Assembly (NCBI GenBank): GCA_902495985.1
Contig: CABUZF010000076.1
Span: 1-6,102, forward strand
From: an uncultured Collinsella sp.
Lineage (GTDB): Bacteria > Actinomycetota > Coriobacteriia > Coriobacteriales > Coriobacteriaceae
DNA length: 6,102 nucleotides
Direction of reading: 5' to 3'
This document shows, piece after piece, positions 5,944 through 6,102 of the stretch. The stretch's first letter is position 1. The number at the start of each line of letters is the position of its first letter. The position numbers and the translations under genes were made by a program. The notes beneath the pieces were generated by a model. It searched no databases. It was given only the letters and a program-made list of their open reading frames with translations, and was not told the DNA's origin.

Positions 5944-5968
5944 CGGCTCGGGCAACCGGGCCGTTTTT
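5944..5968 (+). terminator. Strong intrinsic-terminator-like hairpin in front of htpG
   Basis: CGGCTCGG (5944-5951) pairs with CCGGGCCG (5956-5963) in an 8-bp stem with one G-U pair, capped by a GCAA (GNRA) tetraloop and followed directly by TTTTT (5964-5968). It is a textbook intrinsic terminator. It ends only 30 bases before the htpG start and lies downstream of the best candidate promoter. It could end read-through from the acetyltransferase, act as an attenuator in the htpG leader, or end a short RNA of about 50 bases. Confidence 0.75.
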
Positions 5969-5998
5969 GCGGGCAGGGGTAGCGCGAAAGGACTGCAC

Positions 5999-6102
5999 AT
6001 GCGTCAATTTAAGACCGAGAGCAAAAAACTGCTCGACCTCATGATCAACTCCATCTACACCAATAAGGAAATCTTCCTGCGCGAGCTTATCTCCAACGCG
6101 AG
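5999..6102 (+). CDS. htpG: Molecular chaperone HtpG (Hsp90), N-terminal fragment
   Basis: This is the start of the cytosolic ATP-dependent Hsp90 chaperone; 34 full codons are visible before the window ends. The opening MRQFKTESKKLLDLMINSIY continues with TNKEIFLRELISNA, which is the highly conserved first helix of the GHKL ATP-binding domain. It includes the E-L-I-S-N-A motif that carries the catalytic glutamate and the metal-binding asparagine. Start: ATG at 5999 with GAAAGGA at 5986-5992, 6 bases upstream. The rest of the gene lies off the right edge, so integrity cannot be judged. Confidence 0.95.
   Translation, partial: MRQFKTESKKLLDLMINSIYTNKEIFLRELISNA

Noticed and set aside
5835..5998. 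CIRCE or HAIR heat-shock operator upstream of htpG
   Set aside because: No TTAGCACTC/GAGTGCTAA or CTTGAGT/ACTCAAG pair is present; only an unrelated ACATAC/GTATGT repeat was found.
1..6102. CRISPR array, tRNA, rRNA, insertion sequence or prophage genes
   Set aside because: No regularly spaced repeats, cloverleaf-like sequences, transposase or phage motifs are visible on either strand.

Overview
The window looks like chromosomal DNA from a high-GC actinobacterium. A Coriobacteriia (Collinsella-like) gut anaerobe is my best guess. It rests on GC-rich coding sequence with G/C-rich third positions, clear AAAGG/GGAGG ribosome binding sites, AT-rich gaps between genes, and a Pst/PhoPR-type cluster beside a Wzz/BY-kinase/PHP-phosphatase cluster. 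The lineage is an inference, not something the sequence proves. All real genes are on the + strand; minus-strand open frames are shadows of them.

Layout. (1) 1-776 is the 3' part of pstB, the ATPase of the high-affinity phosphate importer; its start lies off the left edge. (2) 841-1569 and 1573-2997 encode an OmpR/PhoB-class response regulator and its membrane histidine kinase, separated by 3 bases, with the kinase's ribosome binding site inside the regulator's last codons. The 64-base gap after pstB carries a perfect 6-bp inverted repeat. A hairpin at 3023-3051 probably ends this unit. (3) A 195-base AT-rich gap leads to a tightly spaced trio at 3193-5257: a Wzz/CpsC-like polysaccharide co-polymerase or kinase activator, a CpsD-like bacterial tyrosine kinase, and a CpsB-like PHP tyrosine phosphatase. 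(4) 5296-5796 is an ElaA-like GNAT acetyltransferase. (5) A 202-base gap holds a repeat-like element, an inverted repeat, an AT-rich possible promoter and a strong terminator-like hairpin. (6) The first 34 codons of htpG (Hsp90) run off the right edge from 5999.

How it fits together. The first block is a phosphate-starvation unit: a transporter ATPase plus a sensor/regulator pair likely to control it. The second block is a complete phosphotyrosine switch for capsule or exopolysaccharide assembly (activator, kinase, phosphatase). No glycosyltransferase, flippase or polymerase gene follows it here, so the switch may act on polymer genes elsewhere or on other proteins.

Nothing here is a wholly new system. 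The points most worth a second look are the terminator-like hairpin inside the htpG leader, the stand-alone tyrosine-phosphorylation module next to the phosphate regulon, the unusual ends and motifs of the kinase and phosphatase, and the short repeats flanking the genes.
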